A DNA stretch of 64,000 nucleotides from Lycorma delicatula (GCF_047948215.1 NC_134455.1:347818491-347882490); one strand, 5' to 3'; positions 34,113-45,377 are shown, counted from the stretch's first letter. Notes: a model not told the origin generated them from the sequence alone. Made by a program: numbers and translations.

Positions 34113-35530
34113 CAGGGTGACTCAAAGAAACGGGAAATTTTTAAAGTTGTGTTGGTAGCCGTGGGCGATTGGTACCACTTGATAAGTGGCGCCAGCCTCT
34201 CTAACCTAACCTGCCATTATTCTAACATAACCTGCCTAACCTCTCTAATCTAACCTAACTTGTCATGGATCCTTGGAGTGGTGCACAACGTGCAATTGCT
34301 ATCAAAGCGTTTTACAAAAACAATGACAGTGTGGAGGGAGCGCGAAGAGAATTTTGCCGTCATTTTAATCTGGGACGGCACGACCATGTTCCATCAGCAC
34401 ATGCAATTAAAACATGGATATCTAATTTTTAGGAAACTGGTTCGGCAATGAAAAAGAACCTCCAGGCCGTGAGCGAACCGTCCGTACACCACAGAATGTT
34501 CAAGCTTTACAAGATGCTGTCACACGAAGTCCACATCAGTCAATCCGTCGTCTCTCAGCATCTTTACAATTGCATAGTTCAAGTGTTCGAAGAATGTTAG
34601 TGAAGTTGGATGGAACTTGCAATTCCATCCATACAAGTTGCAGATTGTCCAGGAACTGAAACCGAACGATGCAGTTGTGCGAGCACAATTCTGTAATGTA
34701 ATGCTTCAGAAGATAAATGATTGAAGATAAATGATAAAAGATAAATGATTGAAGAGTTTGTTCACAAACTGTGGATGTCAGACGAAGCGCATTTCCACCT
34801 CAGTGGATTTGTTAACAAGCAAAATTTTCAGATACTGGGCACAAGAAAATCCTACGCAGCTACACCAACGTCCGTTGCACAGCCAGAAAGTGACTGTGTG
34901 GTGTGCTATGTCATCTTACAGTGTTATAGGCCCTTATTTTTTTGAGGATGACAATGGTCTTGCGATTACAGTGACCTCGGCTCGTTATGTAGCCATGCTT
35001 GAAACCTTTGTTGTGGAACAACAAAAGAGATTTCCACCGATTCTTAACACCGCCTGGTTTCAACAAGACGGAGCAATGTCACATACTACACGAATATCGA
35101 TGGCAGCTGTACGCCGATTGTTTGGACAACGTGTCATTTCACGAAATGGTGACATTAGATGGCCTCCCAGATCGCCTGATCTCTCAGCTTGCGATTACTT
35201 TTTGTGGGTCACCTTAAAAGCAAAGTGTTCCACAGTAGACCTGCTACAACGGAAGAACTGAAGGCAAAGATCCGAGAAGCAATTGCGGAAATTCCAGTTG
35301 AGATGTTACGTCAAACCATGAGCAATTTAACGAAGAGACTTCGTGAGTGTTTACGTAGAAGAGGAGGTCGCCTGCAAGATGTCATCTTTAAAAAATAAAC
35401 TAAAATGTATGTATCCTAAAATGGCAACATTTGTACAATTTCATGAAATAAAATTCATTTTCTAAAAAAAAAGTTTCATTAACGTTATTTAATTTTTTAA
35501 ATTTCCTGTTTCTTTGAATCATTCTGTATA
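34113..35530 (+). mobile_element. mariner-type element inserted in a LINE
   Basis: Inverted ends: CAGGGTGACTCAAAGAAACG on the left and, reverse-complemented, CAGAATGATTCAAAGAAACA on the right, each next to TA (target duplication). The surrounding LINE sequence on both sides is colinear with other LINE copies, so both borders are well defined. Confidence 0.88.
34265..35398 (+). pseudogene. mariner-type transposase, near full length with frameshifts
   Basis: From ATG 34265 it reads MDPWSGAQRAIAIKAFYKN and an N-terminal helix-turn-helix. A TAG stop follows at 34430, then frameshifts near 34453 and 34615. HPYKLQIVQELKPNDAVV is followed by a triplicated 14-mer that breaks the frame (34711-34752). 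The catalytic domain is well kept: MSDEAHFHLSG (first Asp), NTAWFQQDGAMSHTTR (second Asp) and SPDLSACDYFLW (third Asp), with one further frameshift near 35205. It ends RECLRRRGGRLQDVIFKK. Catalytic residues are all present, so inactivation is by frameshifts and one stop, which points to a fairly young copy. Confidence 0.85.
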
Positions 35531-36664
35531 ACAAAACCCTTTTTAAGTCGACGTATAATGTTGAGTTACATGAAAACATTTATGTTGTGTGGTTTGACAG
35601 AAACTGATATTATTACTTTTTAAGAATAAGTGACTATTATTTTTAGAAAAGACTGCACATTCATAGATATAAACACAAACATAAGTAATCATTTTTAATT
35701 TTCTAAGTATCAATCTGAATGTTTAGTACTGGAGATGTCAAATGTTGACATGACAACCCATTTTTATATGTTTAAAACTTTTTTTTTGATAAAGCTCAAA
35801 AAAGATATACTTCAAACAGGAATAATAGTAAAAAATAAATATCTAATAGTCATGACAAGTCTATGTTTTATTAAGATGCTTCAAAGCATAACAGCATGTT
35901 TTGATTTTATTGCAAATGATATAAATTTGATCATCCCTAAAGAATTTGTCATCTAATAATTATTCATAAAATTTTGCTTAAGGGCAAAAAAGAAATACAA
36001 TCACTATTGTTAATAGGAATTCTATATATGATTAGCAACATTGTGCCTTTCTGAAAAGTACAAGTAACAGTTTTATCTATATTTAAAATTTAGATAGTTA
36101 TAGTCTATCATTTTTTGAATTGTTTGTATAAATTTTTTAAGTCTTTTTAATAATTGTCTTCGATATAGATAAGTAAAATATTTAGATTTCAAGTAACTGA
36201 AATGATTGACTTGGCTTCCCTAAAAATAATGGTAAATGCATTTTTGAATAATATTTTACCACAATTTATTAATGTAAAAAATTTAATGAAATATTTTGTA
36301 ATTAAACATTACTGGAAATAAATAGCATGGATAAATTTTTTGAAAAAGCACTACATTTGTAATTAATCTTATATTTAATCTATAAGAAATAGGAAAAACA
36401 TTTAATGTTTACACAAATTCATCTGCTGAATTTGTCTGTACTAATGATATACTAGCTGAGATTTTTTTATATAAATTCACACAAAAAACATTTGTTCGAA
36501 TGAACAAGTCGAACACACTATATGTATATTTATTGCTTCCTTAAAAATGATAAAGAATGGAACTTTGTTTTAACAACTTTTATTTACTTACTACAATCTG
36601 AGAAGCTTTATAATGAAAAAAGATCTAGCTTCTAAAATAATAGATTGATATAAAAATAGTTCAC

Positions 36665-36820
36665 CTCCACAAAAGTTTTATATTGAAGAAAATACATTTT
36701 TAACCCATTGAGAATAACTGGTTTTTGAGAACGAAGTATCATAATCTTGAGTCTTTTATTAATTTTTTCTGGATAATCTTCCCACGGCAAACTGTACACT
36801 GCTTCAGCCACACCCACTTG
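36665..36820 (-). CDS. Odorant receptor, exon 5
   Basis: Reading down from 36820, the acceptor is tttttttag at 36821-36822 and the donor GAG|GTGAAC at 36665/36664. The 52 codons in phase 0 begin QVGVAEAVYSLPWEDYPEKI and continue LKIMILRSQKPVILNGLKMY to FVE. This is the conserved C-terminal part of insect odorant receptors (A.Y...W....P......+.+++..S.+P....), leading into transmembrane helix 7. It follows exon 4, which ends GEFLIQQ, giving the typical 'LI.Q...VA.A.Y' join. Receptors of this family normally end 20-30 residues later, so one short exon is missing. The frame stays open past the donor for ten codons (VNYF...) and then stops, which would be the ending if the donor were not used. Confidence 0.88.
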
Positions 36821-38392
36821 CTAAAAAAATAAATTATAAATACATATTATGCTTTCTATATACATTGTAGTATGTATATATATATATATAAATAATATAA
36901 TATAGAAATGCAACATTGAAATTCACTTTAAAAAATTAAAGTCATGATTTGGAAGTAAAAAGGAATTTGAGACAGGGTGACCTACTATCCAAAAACAAAG
37001 TCTTCAATGCAGCTGTTGCAAAAAGCTTTTGATATTGTAAAATGACAAGGAAAAGGCATAAATATAAATGAACAATGTTTAAATAGGTTGAAATTGGCTA
37101 ATCATGTTAGCTGTAGGAAAGAATATCGATGAAGTTACAATTATGATGAAATAAATAGTAAGAGAGAAGTAAAAATGAAAATCTCAAGGTCAATTTGAAA
37201 AAAAAACTAAAATTTTTCATTTTAACTACAAAAAAAGGTTTTTTTATTTAAAATACAGAGGGTTTTTAAATATTAATTACTTTATTAAGCGGCATTTAGA
37301 GTATATTTTAGAAAAATATCAAAATCTTTAGTAAAAAATTTGGATCTGATTTGGCCTCCTCAATCAAGTGAAGTTTTTACATTAAAAATTTTGCAATGTT
37401 AAAAGTATAATTGAGAAAAAGATTAAAATTCTTAGTAAAAATTTTGGGCTCAATTTGATCTTCTTGCTTGACAGTATAACATTTTTAATAACAGCCACAA
37501 CTTGAAATACAAATCAGAAATTATAAATAATTGAAACTTTTTTTGGAAATCTTAAGTCAGATCTCATGAGAACCCCTTTTTCCCATGTTGTCAATATTAA
37601 TGGATACAGTTGAATTTTTGATCTTTAAAATTAAAGTGATTTTTTAAGTACAGGTCTCATTCAGCCCACTTATTTTTGGGGTTTAAAGGTTTATTTATCA
37701 GTAATTATTTACTTCATTTAGTTGGTCCAATTAATTGTCATTAATTCAGCAAGACAATTTTAAGTTTACTAAAAAAAAATATGGGTTCTTGATCGCCCCT
37801 TGTCCAAAGGATCAAAAATTTCACCAAAGATGGAATTAATATGTAGCCAAAACTTTGTATCAAATTTAAACTTTTTGATCCACAGATTTTTAAGATATGG
37901 AGGCAAAAATGTGTTAAGAAATAATGTTGATTATACTCTCCCGTACCTGCATCCAATTGACTTTACGATTTTAAATAATTAACAAGTATTTTAATTGTTT
38001 TAAAGAGCTCAATTTTCTATGACCACTAGACAATAAATTAAAAGTGGCAAAAAATACTCTGTCCCCTATTTTTTTATTTTTTACAAAATTTAATGCTCCA
38101 TTTATAGAGATTTTTTGAGACTTTTTCAAAGAATTTATATTCAGAAAATCTAGATATTAATTAAGATAAAGATCAACACTCACTTATAAATGTACATAAT
38201 TCTTCCAAAAATTTCTATTCCTTTTTTTGTTTTTTGTACTAAGGGTCTTGAAACATCAATGTTTCCAAAAAACCTGATACCCAATATTTTGGCTGATTAC
38301 TGTGTATTCCCTTTTTAATTATGTGTGCTTAAACAGCAATGAAGCTATAATTGGAAAAATAAATTTGAAATAAGAATTTAAAAAAAAATTAC
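36821..38392 (-). other. Odorant receptor intron 4
   Basis: 1572-bp intron, GT (38392-38391) to AG (36822-36821). It contains a plus-strand LINE RT remnant at 36961-37170 and non-coding AT-rich repeats; the rest shows nothing recognisable. Confidence 0.75.
36961..37170 (+). mobile_element. LINE reverse transcriptase remnant
   Basis: Plus frames read EFETGXPTI or, shifted, FETG..GDLLSKNKVFNAAVA, matching the RT motif 'GVRQGDPLSP.LFN.AL'. A piece like 'GININ.QCLNRLKLANHV' follows, in place of 'NRL.FADDV'. Only about 70 residues remain, with shifts. Confidence 0.6.
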
Positions 38393-38497
38393 CTGTTGTA
38401 TTAAAAATTCTCCAAAGTAATTGTTAAGAAATTGATGAATAATGCAAACAAAAACAAATATTACTGTTTTGAAAGATTCAATTATATTATCAGATTC
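38393..38497 (-). CDS. Odorant receptor, exon 4
   Basis: The acceptor gatgtttcag precedes 38497 and the donor is CAG|GTAATT at 38393. The 35 codons in phase 0 are ESDNIIESFKTVIFVFVCII followed by HQFLNNYFGEFLIQQ. They form transmembrane helix 6 and the characteristic receptor motif '..C..GE.LI.QS'. It was found by scanning the minus strand for the segment expected after exon 3. Its length, phases and splice sites all fit. Confidence 0.88.
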
Positions 38498-38589
38498 CTG
38501 AAACATCAAAATTATATTTTGTAAAAATTGGCACTCTCACAGAATATCACATGTAAATGATATCTGATATTTTATGAAAATATCACAAA

Positions 38590-38800
38590 AATAAAATTTA
38601 CAATGAAACAAAAACAAGCTGCCTTCATGCATACTAAAATCAGACACTACAATACTGTAATAAGAACAGAAAGTTTATATGTAACAGAACGTTTAACTCT
38701 AATTGTTAAAGGTGAAATTAGAACAAAATTTAAAAAAGAAAGAAAAATCCTAAAAAAAAAAGCTTAGCCCAATATTAAAAGTAAAATCAATTTCCAAATA
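38590..38800 (+). mobile_element. LINE C-terminal remnant
   Basis: A plus frame reads HTKIRHYNTVIRTESLYVTE and then KFKKERKILKKK, equivalent to the LINE motif 'KFRHYKTVIRPECLYA.ECL' and 'ERKILRKILGP', also present at 53450-53560 and 58500-58620. It lies in odorant receptor intron 3. Confidence 0.65.
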
Positions 38801-38869
38801 TGAAATGAATTCGATATTTTATTTAATAAGAAAGTTATAGTGATATTTTGTTTTTATGTTTTTTTTTGG

Positions 38870-39450
38870 TTTTGGTCATTCCTTGCCGAAGGGTTGGTCA
38901 TATCAAAAATTGTTATTGACAATATTTTTAGGTAATGTTTACAAGATTAACAACCACTTTAAACCGATTCGATACTGTGCCTATTAAGGGAGGTATGATG
39001 TTTTTTGTCTTTGAAACCCCATTTTTTCCACCACCTGGACCAACGGTTAGTGATATCAAAAAATTTTACAAGTTTTAGGCCCTTATCCAAAGAATAGTAG
39101 GAACTTTAAACGATTTTGATATTTTACTAATTAAGAAAGTTATAACGACTTTTTTGGGAAAAAGCCCCCCCCCCCCCATTTTCACCCCCAAGGTTTGATT
39201 TTGCCCGTTAATGAACTCAATGTAGATTTTTGGTTGTTATATTTTATGTATCAATTTGAAAGTGATTGGAGCAAAATTATGGCAGTTATCATGTTCACAA
39301 GAACATGAAATATATATATATATATAAACTTTTGAATTGATGGTAGTTTTGGGGTCTGGGGAATGTGAAGTGCGCCTATATGTCAAAATTTTCTAGAAGT
39401 CGAATCATGGTATCCATTACAATAGGTAGCTTTCTTATAAAATCTACCTA
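38870..39450 (+). repeat. Unclassified dispersed repeat, copy 2
   Basis: Inverted copy of 4010-4570. It contains 'cctattaagggaggtatgat', the 'ccattttttccacc' block and a run of 14 C at 39165-39178. The shared homology ends on one side near 'taaaatctacctaaaaa'. No open frame is kept. Confidence 0.6.
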
Positions 39451-40059
39451 AAAAAACTGTTAATAACAAAACTGTTATTACTAAAAAACTGTTATTTACT
39501 GTTACTGTAAAAACTGGTAACTATATATAAAAAAATTACATAAATAAAATAATAAAACTTGAGTTTTTGGAAAACCAACACATCGTAATAATAAACACAG
39601 AAAATCAATTCATCCTTCGTCAGACAGAGACTTCAGATGATAGAAATTCATCCTTTTTTTTTTTTTTTAGCATTACTAGATGACTCTTTCAAGAAAGGCT
39701 AGTTCATACCATTGAACCCAGATAACTTTCTTTTAGAATTCACCTGGGGTATACAATCATTATCACAACCCAAACTATTGTACTAATTATTAACAAAAAT
39801 TGGTATTTTACCCTGCAACCAAATAATAGTACATAGTCCTTGCCACATCATGAGAAATATCATAAATTCCTTTTTACAAGCCACTAGTAACAAATCCTTT
39901 TAGGTCTAGTATATTCCTCAGTTGATGTTGCAGATGTATAGGAAATAACTATATTTTTTGTAAATTTAATTACACTACCCCTAAAGTAGCCCTTACACAA
40001 ATCATTTATATAAATGAGTTCAAAATTGTCCTAGTTACTAACCACGTAATAACCTGTAC

Positions 40060-40345
40060 TCTTTTGGTTGGTTTCAGTTCTCCAAATAAGGTTTAGAGAC
40101 AGGGACTCTTGACCCCCTGAGCTTAAAAGTCATCCCCAAGGTTGTGCTATGCTTGACTGTTGATCCGGCCTCGGGTGGGGAGATACAGTGAAATAGGAGT
40201 TTTAGTCGGTAGGGTACGAGCATACATAGATTCTGATAACATCTAGCTGAACCTGTACGAGTCCGACACTCCCCTACTTCGTGGGGGGGTACGTAAATGG
40301 TATTTCTCCGCAACACTGTAAAAAAAAAATAAATAAATAAAATAA
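40060..40345 (-). repeat. GC-richer unplaced segment
   Basis: A minus frame is open for 99 codons (about 40373-40074) with no motif I recognise. The base composition is clearly richer in G+C than the surroundings (gtaggggagtgtcggactcg). It could be the 5' part of a retroelement or a SINE body; I could not place it. Confidence 0.35.
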
Positions 40346-40734
40346 AAAATAAAAAATAGGTTGAGAGAACCAAACCAGTTGCAACTTCTTATTCCTGGTT
40401 TCTTAATAAAATTTGTTGGTAAACTACATCAAAAACCTTGTGTTTGTCAAGGAACAAGCTGCAGCTCAACAACAACCATAATTTCTTTTGAATTTAATAT
40501 TTAGTTTATAAAATTGAAAAAGCCTCTTCTGTGTGTTTCCCTTCTACAAATCCAAAATGATTTTGAAAGAAGCTGGTTTATTTAAAATACGTATTTGAAA
40601 AGTTTAATTTTTTTTTCAAGTATTTTAAAGAAATTATCAGTCTATATTTCCAACAATTAAATTATTGCCAACCTGAAAAATTTGTCATAAAAACCGTAAG
40701 AGTATCATAATATATAAGTAAATATAATACATAA

Positions 40735-41253
40735 TATAATTATATATATATATATATGTGCATCAACAAAAAGTATCAGAAAAATGAGCAGTGGTGGATT
40801 GTGTCTAACAAAATTGTGTACAAGGAATTAGAACCCATCACTGATACCATATGTAATATGAGACTAGGATTCTTTGGACACATCATTGAGGATGCAAGAT
40901 TCAATACTTAAATGGCTAGTACAGTACAATCTTGACTTGAAAAACACCAAGACAAAATGCAGGTGGATCAGAGAAATAAGAAAGATCTGAAGGAAATTGG
41001 CCATACACCAGAAGACACCACAGATAAGATAAAATTAAACAAGAAAATTAAGAATAAAAACACTCGCTTCACACTCACAACATAAATATTTTCAACACTA
41101 GAAAGGGCAGTTAGATCAAAACATATGAAAAAGTACTGGGAGGACTGCAAGGTCCAAATAGTCCCATCAAAGAGACTTGGATAATAAACTGACTAAAATG
41201 GTCCTCTGTGGTCATAAAAGATGATAATAAAATATATATATATATATATATAT
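40735..41253 (+). mobile_element. LINE 3'-terminal fragment
   Basis: Same repeat as 5925-6475 in opposite orientation. Plus frames read RLGFFGHIIEDARFNT, DLKEIGHTPEDTTDKIKLNK and MKKYWEDCKVQIVPSKRLG, a LINE C-terminal tail. It is bordered by TA tracts at 40739-40757 and 41232-41253. It sits just inside receptor intron 3. Confidence 0.7.
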
Positions 41254-41321
41254 GTATACAATTTAATTTATTACAAGGATTTATAAAACATGGTTACATT
41301 TTTTGATAATGATTTACTTAC

Positions 41322-41418
41322 AGATGTTTGAAATAGAGCAAAACTGAGTGACACTATTGCATGAAGAAAGTCAGCTATTATCAACGTCTGACTTAGTATT
41401 TCATAATCACGTATAAAC
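41322..41418 (-). CDS. Odorant receptor, exon 3
   Basis: The acceptor attttttttgttag precedes 41418 and the donor is TCT|GTAAGT at 41322. One base completes the Gln codon split with exon 2. 32 codons follow: FIRDYEILSQTLIIADFLHA and IVSLSFALFQTS. This is the conserved cytoplasmic-loop-to-helix-5 region of insect odorant receptors ('H..IL.....L...F....L..F'). Length 97 bp fits incoming phase 2 and outgoing phase 0. Confidence 0.9.
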
Positions 41419-41908
41419 CTAACAAAAAAAATTATACAATAAGTCATGTATCAGAAATAATAATTACGGTAAACATTTTTAATTTTAATTCCTTACAATG
41501 TACATTGCCCCTTCTGATAAACACCAATGTAAATAATTTATATTTTATTATGAAATACATTTTCTTTGAAAGGTTATAATCAACAATGAATCACTTTTTT
41601 ACAATGTTATTTAAAATTATTTTTGGGCACAAGATTGTGCACATGTACTGTTTCTAATTACAGTTATTGATAGAGAAAAAGAATGAAATCTTTAATATGT
41701 AAAAAATATTAAGCTTTATAATTTGAACCAAGAGTCTTCCTTATGAAAGACACTATCACTTTATGACAGATGTCATAATCATATGACTCTTAGGATAATG
41801 ATTCATACATCTGCCAGTATTTCAAGTAATTCATAGTTGAGTTATATTTATATAGTCCTAGAGAAGGAGTTTTTAAGGCTAATTTATTAATTTAGGTTTA
41901 TTTCTGTA

Positions 41909-41960
41909 TACAGTAGAGCTTCAATTTTCTGGATATCCAGTTATCCGGACTGCTTACATC
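41909..41960. repeat. Tigger/pogo-like terminal repeat
   Basis: 'cagtagagcttcaattttct' followed by 'tatccagttatccggac' has the form of pogo/Tigger ends (CAGT.GA.C.TC.ATTATCCGGA). No matching second end or gene is seen beside it. Confidence 0.4.
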
Positions 41961-42829
41961 CACACTAAATTAAAATCAATTAAAAAAAAAAATTCATTCT
42001 ATTTAAAAAATCCAAAAATTATTCAAATTAAGCTTCGCTTTAACAGAAGCGTCTTGTTACTATGTTTTTTAAGTGGCCTTATCACAATTCATGTAGCACA
42101 AAAGTTACATACATAACTTTAGATCTGTATTTAATTATAAAATTAACTTCTAGAAAGACATTAATTAGTCGAGCATGAACTATAATTTAATGATGCAATT
42201 ACTTGCATTCAGGGATGTTGTGTGGAGATAGCTCATGAATGTTTGTCTATCTTTCCAGACTGGGTGGAAAACAAAAATAATGCAATTCTACACAGATTCT
42301 TTGTTTAAAGCAATTAATTGATCTTCCTGCTCATAAATAAAGATCAATATTAAAGTAAGTACACATACAGGTTTTCTGTTAAAGAAGAAGTAATGTTTTT
42401 TAAACATACATTTTGATTATTGACTGTCACTAAGTATAGTTCTGTTAAAATACTGTAATTTTGAAGAAATTATATTTTTTTTAACACACAGTAACTTACC
42501 TTGACTTTTCTTCAATGAATTTTTAATAAATCTTTTAAATGGCATTTTTTTAAAACAGTAGGTAATCAAAGAAATAAGGGTTGATGTTAGAATATCAAAT
42601 TTTATTGCCATCAATTTTTTTTTAATATCTGCCTAAATTTCCCAAAATCTTCTGAAAAACTGAGTTTTTCTATTTTCATGCCAATAAAAAGAAAATGGAA
42701 AAGAACATCCAAGTGCTGTTTTATCAATTTTATGCAAAATTACTGATGATATTAATTCTGTAATTAAATTATTATACAGTTTTCTTTTGAAAACTGTATA
42801 ATGTATTGAGCTGTATTGAGTAATGTATT

Positions 42830-43148
42830 TGAGTATTAACTGTACTCAAATGTATTTGAGCACATATATTTAAGAAACTGTTAACCATCAACCAAACATT
42901 GTTTTTGTAAAAGAAAATTTTTTAATTTTATTTCAAAAGGTCAGTGAGAAAAAATTTTTTTTAACAGTTCAGTTATTTATTAAAAATGATAATGGAAAAT
43001 ATAATAAAGCCTTTTTCTTATAAACTGATTTATTGTTTCGAGTTACAAAAAGCAGCTCTGTTATCAGGCTTTATGGAGTTGGATACTGTTATTTTTGTAT
43101 AAGAATAAGTGATTATTCTTTACAACAAACATTGCATTCATATGTATC
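42830..43148 (-). mobile_element. LINE 3' remnant, right flank of a mariner insertion
   Basis: Shares 'aagaataagtgattattc' (43101) and the adjacent AT-rich 3' blocks with 27230-27360 and 35560-35650. LINE homology resumes at about 44040 ('aagttattatttttaatt'), after the mariner-type element. Confidence 0.5.
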
Positions 43149-43151
43149 AGG

Positions 43152-44035
43152 TGGCCCCTAGTAGACTACAGTTTGAATCACCATAATTTTTTAGCAAAAA
43201 TACACTTTCTTACGGGTTTAACTTTTAACATATAGCAGAGGTGTCATATGGCAATGTTCCAAAAGGGATTTTTTTACAGTTTGCTGAAGAGTGACTCACC
43301 AAGTTGGAGGGAACCTGTGGGTTCCCTCCAACTTGGTGAGGGAACTTGGTTCCCTCCACCATTGTCCCACTGGAACAAAAGTGTGGTGTGGATTGATGAA
43401 GCCAAACCTGTCCGGTAGAGTAAACAGTCATAATTGTGCTTATTGGCGTACATAGAATCTAAATATGGTAGTCGAGTACGATTATAAAAGTCCCAATATC
43501 ATGGTCTAGAGAAGTGTTACGTATCAAGAAGTCATTGGCCCTCTCTTCTTTGAAGATGACATCAGTGGTGAGAAGTACCTGAAGCTCATTAGGGAGACTG
43601 TTTATCCTTTATTCCAACAAAGATACCTCTTTGAACGGTTGTGGTGGCAGCAGGGTGGAGCTTCCCCTCATTATGCTAGAACAGTATGGAATCGAATGGC
43701 TGGCTCGCTCTTCTGACCTCACCCCACCAGACTTTTTCTTGTGGGGCTATTTAAAGGACAAGATTTATTCCTGCAACATCAAAACCCTACAGGTTCTGAA
43801 GGATGTGATTACTGAGGAATTTACTGCTGTTCCTCATAAACTGTGTGCAAATGTGGTTTTGCGATTACAGGACTGTAACTGCACGCTGATGGCATGCAAG
43901 TTGATCACACACTGGAAAACCGATATTAAAGAAAGTTTGTGTCAAAATAAGTCATCTTTTTTCTTTTCATGCCTACACTGCTAGAACTTACAGCGCGTTA
44001 AAGTATGGTCAACTACTTATGGGCCAGTCTCTGTA
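43152..44035 (+). mobile_element. mariner-type element, decayed
   Basis: The ends are imperfect inverted repeats (CAGGTGGCCCCTAGTAG against the reverse complement CAGAGACTGGCCCATAAGTAG), lying inside a LINE remnant. Transposase pieces on the plus strand: VWIDEAKP (near 43388, first Asp region), then a stretch giving YQEVIGPLFFEDD, then QQGGASPHYARTVWNRM (second catalytic Asp replaced by Gly). After a shift, SSDLTPPDFFLWGYLKDKIY (third Asp) and the tail follow. It contains a strong palindrome at 43296-43339. Confidence 0.75.
43296..43339. repeat. Perfect 20-bp-arm hairpin inside the mariner
   Basis: Arms 43296-43315 and 43320-43339 are exactly complementary around 'tgtg', starting TCACCAAGTTGGAGGGAACC. 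A further partial copy of the arm (gggaacttggttccctcca) follows at once, so the site has been locally duplicated and inverted. Confidence 0.9.
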
Positions 44036-44321
44036 TTTAAAGAAAAGGGTAAGTTATTATTTTTAATTTACTAAATAACGTCTTACATAATTCATATGTA
44101 TGGGCGAATAATGTGATCTGACAGCTTATTTTTTTATAATGAAATCTTGTTCTGACTTTTGATAATAGATGATGTAACACTTTCCAGTCGACAGCCTTAG
44201 TGATACGGCGCGATTTTTTAATCTGTCAGTCGGCAATCGGATGAGATATGATGCTGGGATTTCGTTGTTCTAAATACGTTTCCCGTACGCTGCTCATTTA
44301 TCGACTTCCGTATCAACTCGT

Positions 44322-44482
44322 GTGCGCCGGCCTCCGTCGCACGAATGTTAGCGTCTCGGCCTTTCATTCGGAGGTCCCAGGTTCGAATCCCGGTCAGGCA
44401 TGGCATTTCACACGCTACAAAAATTGTCATTCATCTCATCCTCTGAAGTAATACCTAACGGTGGTCCCGGAGGTCAAAAAAA
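44322..44482 (+). mobile_element. tRNA-derived SINE, family A
   Basis: Well preserved: GCCGGCCTCCGTCGCACGAA head, box B GGTTCGAATCCC, 'attcatctcatcctctgaag', 'taatacctaacggtggtccc', 'ggaggtc' and an A-rich tail. It lies in receptor intron 2. Confidence 0.85.
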
Positions 44483-45259
44483 AACTCGACTTCAATTCGG
44501 GATCAACTTCATTTTCTTTACATTGGTGTCGCTAGTTGCTAGTTCTGTATAATTTTACAATTTTTTTTCAATCTTGTAGTTGTTTAATCAATATTTTGAG
44601 CTGTTCTCTCTGTGCGAAGCCAACGACCTTCACGGCTAACGGCAGTTTTCAGGACAACTTATTTCAGTTTGTAGTATATACTAGCATTAAAAATCCTTCT
44701 TTGTATATATTAATTTTGGTTTTATAATTTTATTTTTACCAAATAAATGATATGGCAAGTACACATGATAAGTTTTACGGTATGATTTTTTTCCTTATTG
44801 TTCATGTAAAAATTTTTCAAAATACGCAAAGCATGGCATTATTCAAAAAATAATTTTGAAAAACATAAAAGCTAAGGTGCTTTAAATATTATTTCAGTAG
44901 AAACACCGAATTCTGGGATCTAATTTAATATAAAAACCTTACATAAAGGTTAAAAAGTAAATTTGGTATGATTTTTTGAAAAAAAGGTAACAAAACGTCT
45001 ATCTGGGGGATAAAACAGGTTCATGAGTCTAGCCTTGAAAGTTTTAACAGTAGATGATTTAACAATCGAAATGGTCACCTATGTTTAGATATTTTGGTAC
45101 ACATTTTTATTAATGGTTTTTTTCTCCAGTTTACTTCAATGACCATTTAGTGTAACTCTTTATTTGCATTTAGGTTTTAAGTTTTTTTTATTTTCTTGGG
45201 ATGGAAGTAAAAATTAATCATTTATATGTATAAATAAATAGGTACTATTAAAATCTTAC

Positions 45260-45377
45260 TGTAGTAAGATCTGGTGTTGTTTAATACATTTTATAAGAAT
45301 CTTTTCTTCTTCTGCATCTATTTTCCGATCATTTTTTATTTTAATTTTACAATAAATATCATCTGAATTAATAACGT
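45260..45377 (-). CDS. Odorant receptor, exon 2
   Basis: The acceptor ttttatttttcag precedes 45377 and the donor is CTACA|GTAAGA at 45260. Two bases complete the codon begun in exon 1 (giving Asp), 38 codons follow, and two bases carry over to exon 3. It reads VINSDDIYCKIKIKNDRKID, then AEEEKILIKCIKQHQILL. This is the intracellular loop before helix 5, ending in the receptor hallmark '.C...H..I'. No long open frame marks this exon. It was recognised because exon 1 leaves phase 1 and exon 3 needs phase 2, and this 118-bp exon provides both. Confidence 0.88.

Larger units (their letters stand above)
33475..36140 (-). mobile_element. LINE (jockey/CR1-like) 3' remnant, split by a mariner
   Basis: 33475-34110 is the AT-rich LINE 3' region. 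35534-36140, read on the minus strand, carries the RT tail: KKFIQTIQKMIDYNYLNFKY near 36130, then YLYFSERHNVANHI and later segments, all broken. The two halves become contiguous if the mariner at 34113-35530 is removed. Confidence 0.6.
38498..41321 (-). other. Odorant receptor intron 3
   Basis: 2824-bp intron with GT at 41321-41320 and AG at 38499-38498. It is loaded with plus-strand LINE fragments, the unclassified dispersed repeat, a poly-C run and TA tracts. Confidence 0.75.
41419..45259 (-). other. Odorant receptor intron 2
   Basis: 3841-bp intron with GT at 45259-45258 and AG at 41420-41419. It contains a LINE tail interrupted by a mariner-type element, a SINE and a lone pogo-like terminal repeat near 41911. 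42080-42830 shows nothing recognisable. Confidence 0.75.

Noticed and set aside
36105..36220. Last exon of the odorant receptor starting after an AG at about 36220 on the minus strand
   Set aside because: The frame is open (GSQVNHFSYL...), but its continuation KKFIQTIQKMIDYNYLNFKY matches a LINE tail, so it belongs to the LINE remnant.
43225..43431. 68-codon minus-strand frame
   Set aside because: Antisense of the decayed mariner and its palindrome.
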